Positions 63,233 through 64,000 of a stretch of DNA of 64,000 nt are shown here, in pieces. Position 1 is the first letter of the stretch, and each line of letters opens with the position of its first letter. A program made the translations under genes and the position numbers. Source of the DNA: Bradyrhizobium sp. CB2312 (GTDB lineage Bacteria; Pseudomonadota; Alphaproteobacteria; Rhizobiales; Xanthobacteraceae); assembly GCF_029714425.1 (NCBI RefSeq), contig NZ_CP121668.1, forward strand, positions 6,035,501 through 6,099,500. Reading direction: 5' to 3'. Below the pieces are notes generated by a model. That model saw nothing but the letters and a program-made list of their open reading frames with translations, was not told the origin of the DNA and did no database searches.

Positions 63233-63577
63233 ATGGATTTGTTCAGCGCATTCGGCAGCATCGACTATCAGTCGATTCGGGCCAGCACGCCCGCCGAGAC
63301 GGCCATCAAGCGATTGAACGGCATCGGCGAAGTACTGTCGGGCCTCGATGTCTCGGCGATCCGGACGGAGGGCGAGATGGCTCACGCGCTCTTGGCGCTC
63401 GATACGGCCGACAAGTGCATTCGCGTGATCCTGACCGAGTTCCGCGCCGAGCACAGCACCGAGGTCGTCCGCAAGGCCAAGAGCCTGATCGGCTTGATCG
63501 AGCAAGCGCGCGACGAAATTTCCGGCTATGGCGACGGCGGCAACACCCTGGGCCGAACGCGCGCGGTCAGCGCCTGA
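63233..63577 (+). CDS. Hypothetical helical protein, 114 aa
   Basis: The product begins MDLFSAFGSIDYQSIRASTP and is mostly helical (ETAIKRLNGIGEVLSGLDVS, EMAHALLALDTADKCIRVIL, VRKAKSLIGLIEQARDEISG) with no membrane segment. AGGAAG lies 5 nt before the ATG. It converges on the DUF1932-type oxidoreductase gene with an 11-bp overlap of stops. The 196-bp gap to its left holds nothing I recognise. No family recognised. Confidence 0.65.
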   Translation: MDLFSAFGSIDYQSIRASTPAETAIKRLNGIGEVLSGLDVSAIRTEGEMAHALLALDTADKCIRVILTEFRAEHSTEVVRKAKSLIGLIEQARDEISGYGDGGNTLGRTRAVSA

Positions 63578-64000
63578 TCTTCGCGAGGATGCGGTCCGCC
63601 TCGGTGCGCCAATCGGCGCTGCGGGCGAACTCCTTCGTTCCCTTCGTGCCAAACAGCCCTTCATCGGCGAGATCGGCAACCCACGCCTGGCGCTCGGCCG
63701 TGCCCTGCGCCGACCACGGCGTCAGCCCCGCCTCGCGCACGGTCTCGGCGACTTCGCGCACCTCCTCGGCACGGCGGCGGCCGTGCTCGATCACGCGCTG
63801 GAAGAAATAGGCGCCCTGCTTCTCCCAATTGATGGCGGGAAACGTTTCCGCCAGCGAAGCCAGCACCGCATCCTCGACGCCATAGGCGCGTGCGGTGGTG
63901 AAGCTTTCGATGACCATGGCCTCAAGGCCCTTGATCATGATGCTGCGGCACATCTTGACGGCCGAGGACACACCTAACTTGTCGCTCGCAACCTTCGCCG
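63567..64000 (-). CDS. NAD(P)-dependent oxidoreductase, DUF1932 domain (partial)
   Basis: The frame is open to the right window edge, so only the C-terminal 144 or so residues are seen. LGVSSAVKMCRSIMIKGLEA and MVIESFTTARAYGVEDAVLA are the start of the DUF1932 helical domain found in 6-phosphogluconate-dehydrogenase-like and 3-hydroxyisobutyrate-dehydrogenase-like proteins. RRAEEVREVAETVREAGLTP and QAWVADLADEGLFG follow. The Rossmann domain should lie beyond 64000. Substrate unknown. Confidence 0.82.
   Translation of the reverse strand, partial: AKVASDKLGVSSAVKMCRSIMIKGLEAMVIESFTTARAYGVEDAVLASLAETFPAINWEKQGAYFFQRVIEHGRRRAEEVREVAETVREAGLTPWSAQGTAERQAWVADLADEGLFGTKGTKEFARSADWRTEADRILAKIRR

Overview
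The window is high-GC DNA from an alphaproteobacterium of the Rhizobiales, most likely Bradyrhizobium or a close relative. This is inferred from gene content, not from a database search: many solute-binding-protein catabolic clusters, numerous one-component regulators, a DUF6894-type small protein, a PdxA2/DUF1537 sugar-acid module, and dispersed palindromic repeats. No rRNA, CRISPR array or insertion sequence is visible. One tRNA (Gln, anticodon CTG) is present.

Layout. (1) 1-5796, all minus strand: a compact late-gene block of a tailed prophage with portal, tail-assembly I, GTA-type tail chaperone, prohead protease, HK97 capsid, HNH nuclease and connector. It stops about 220 bp from tRNA-Gln and has no terminase or integrase in view. 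(2) 6.2-7.0 kb: small conserved genes and palindromic repeats. (3) 7.3-15 kb: a minus-strand catabolic operon (DapA-like aldolase, FAD-linked dehydrogenase, DUF1537 kinase, PdxA2, Fe-alcohol dehydrogenase, TctC-type binding protein) divergent from an IclR regulator with a palindromic site between them. (4) 15-19.5 kb: RNase Z, a double-ABM membrane protein, guanine deaminase and a Bcr/CflA exporter. (5) 19.9-26.2 kb: an alpha/beta-hydrolase-like protein lacking the nucleophile serine, a GntR regulator, aldehyde dehydrogenase, MFS transporter and amidase. (6) 26.2-32.8 kb: TetR-controlled RND efflux, a TSUP permease and small genes. (7) 33-40 kb: two paralogous LuxR-type regulators bracketing an autotransporter, a DUF6894 protein and an AraC regulator, with gene remnants between. 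(8) 40.4-49.4 kb: a secreted protein, MaoC, micro-ORFs, lytic transglycosylase, AroE-like dehydrogenase, Baeyer-Villiger-type monooxygenase, acyl-CoA ligase and acyl-CoA dehydrogenase. (9) 49.4-55 kb: three tiny membrane-protein ORFs, a marR-aaeB-aaeX-aaeA-type efflux operon and a divergent MFS pump. (10) 55-63 kb: an amino-acid binding protein and a GntR-controlled transport and deamination regulon (NMT1-type ABC transporter, frameshifted amidohydrolase, NTF2-like protein, cytosine-deaminase-like amidohydrolase). A DUF1932-type oxidoreductase is cut by the right edge.

Most of the window is modular: each catabolic or efflux unit has its own divergent regulator and a recognisable palindrome between them. 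The least explained signals are a set of 23-34-residue membrane ORFs with strong ribosome binding sites, two of which share an AHA(V/I)DAxR tail although they lie 8 kb apart; a TGCATGCA-centred motif repeated at every promoter of the 56-63 kb regulon; and a 43-bp palindromic repeat whose end supplies the stop codon of the neighbouring gene at both of its copies.
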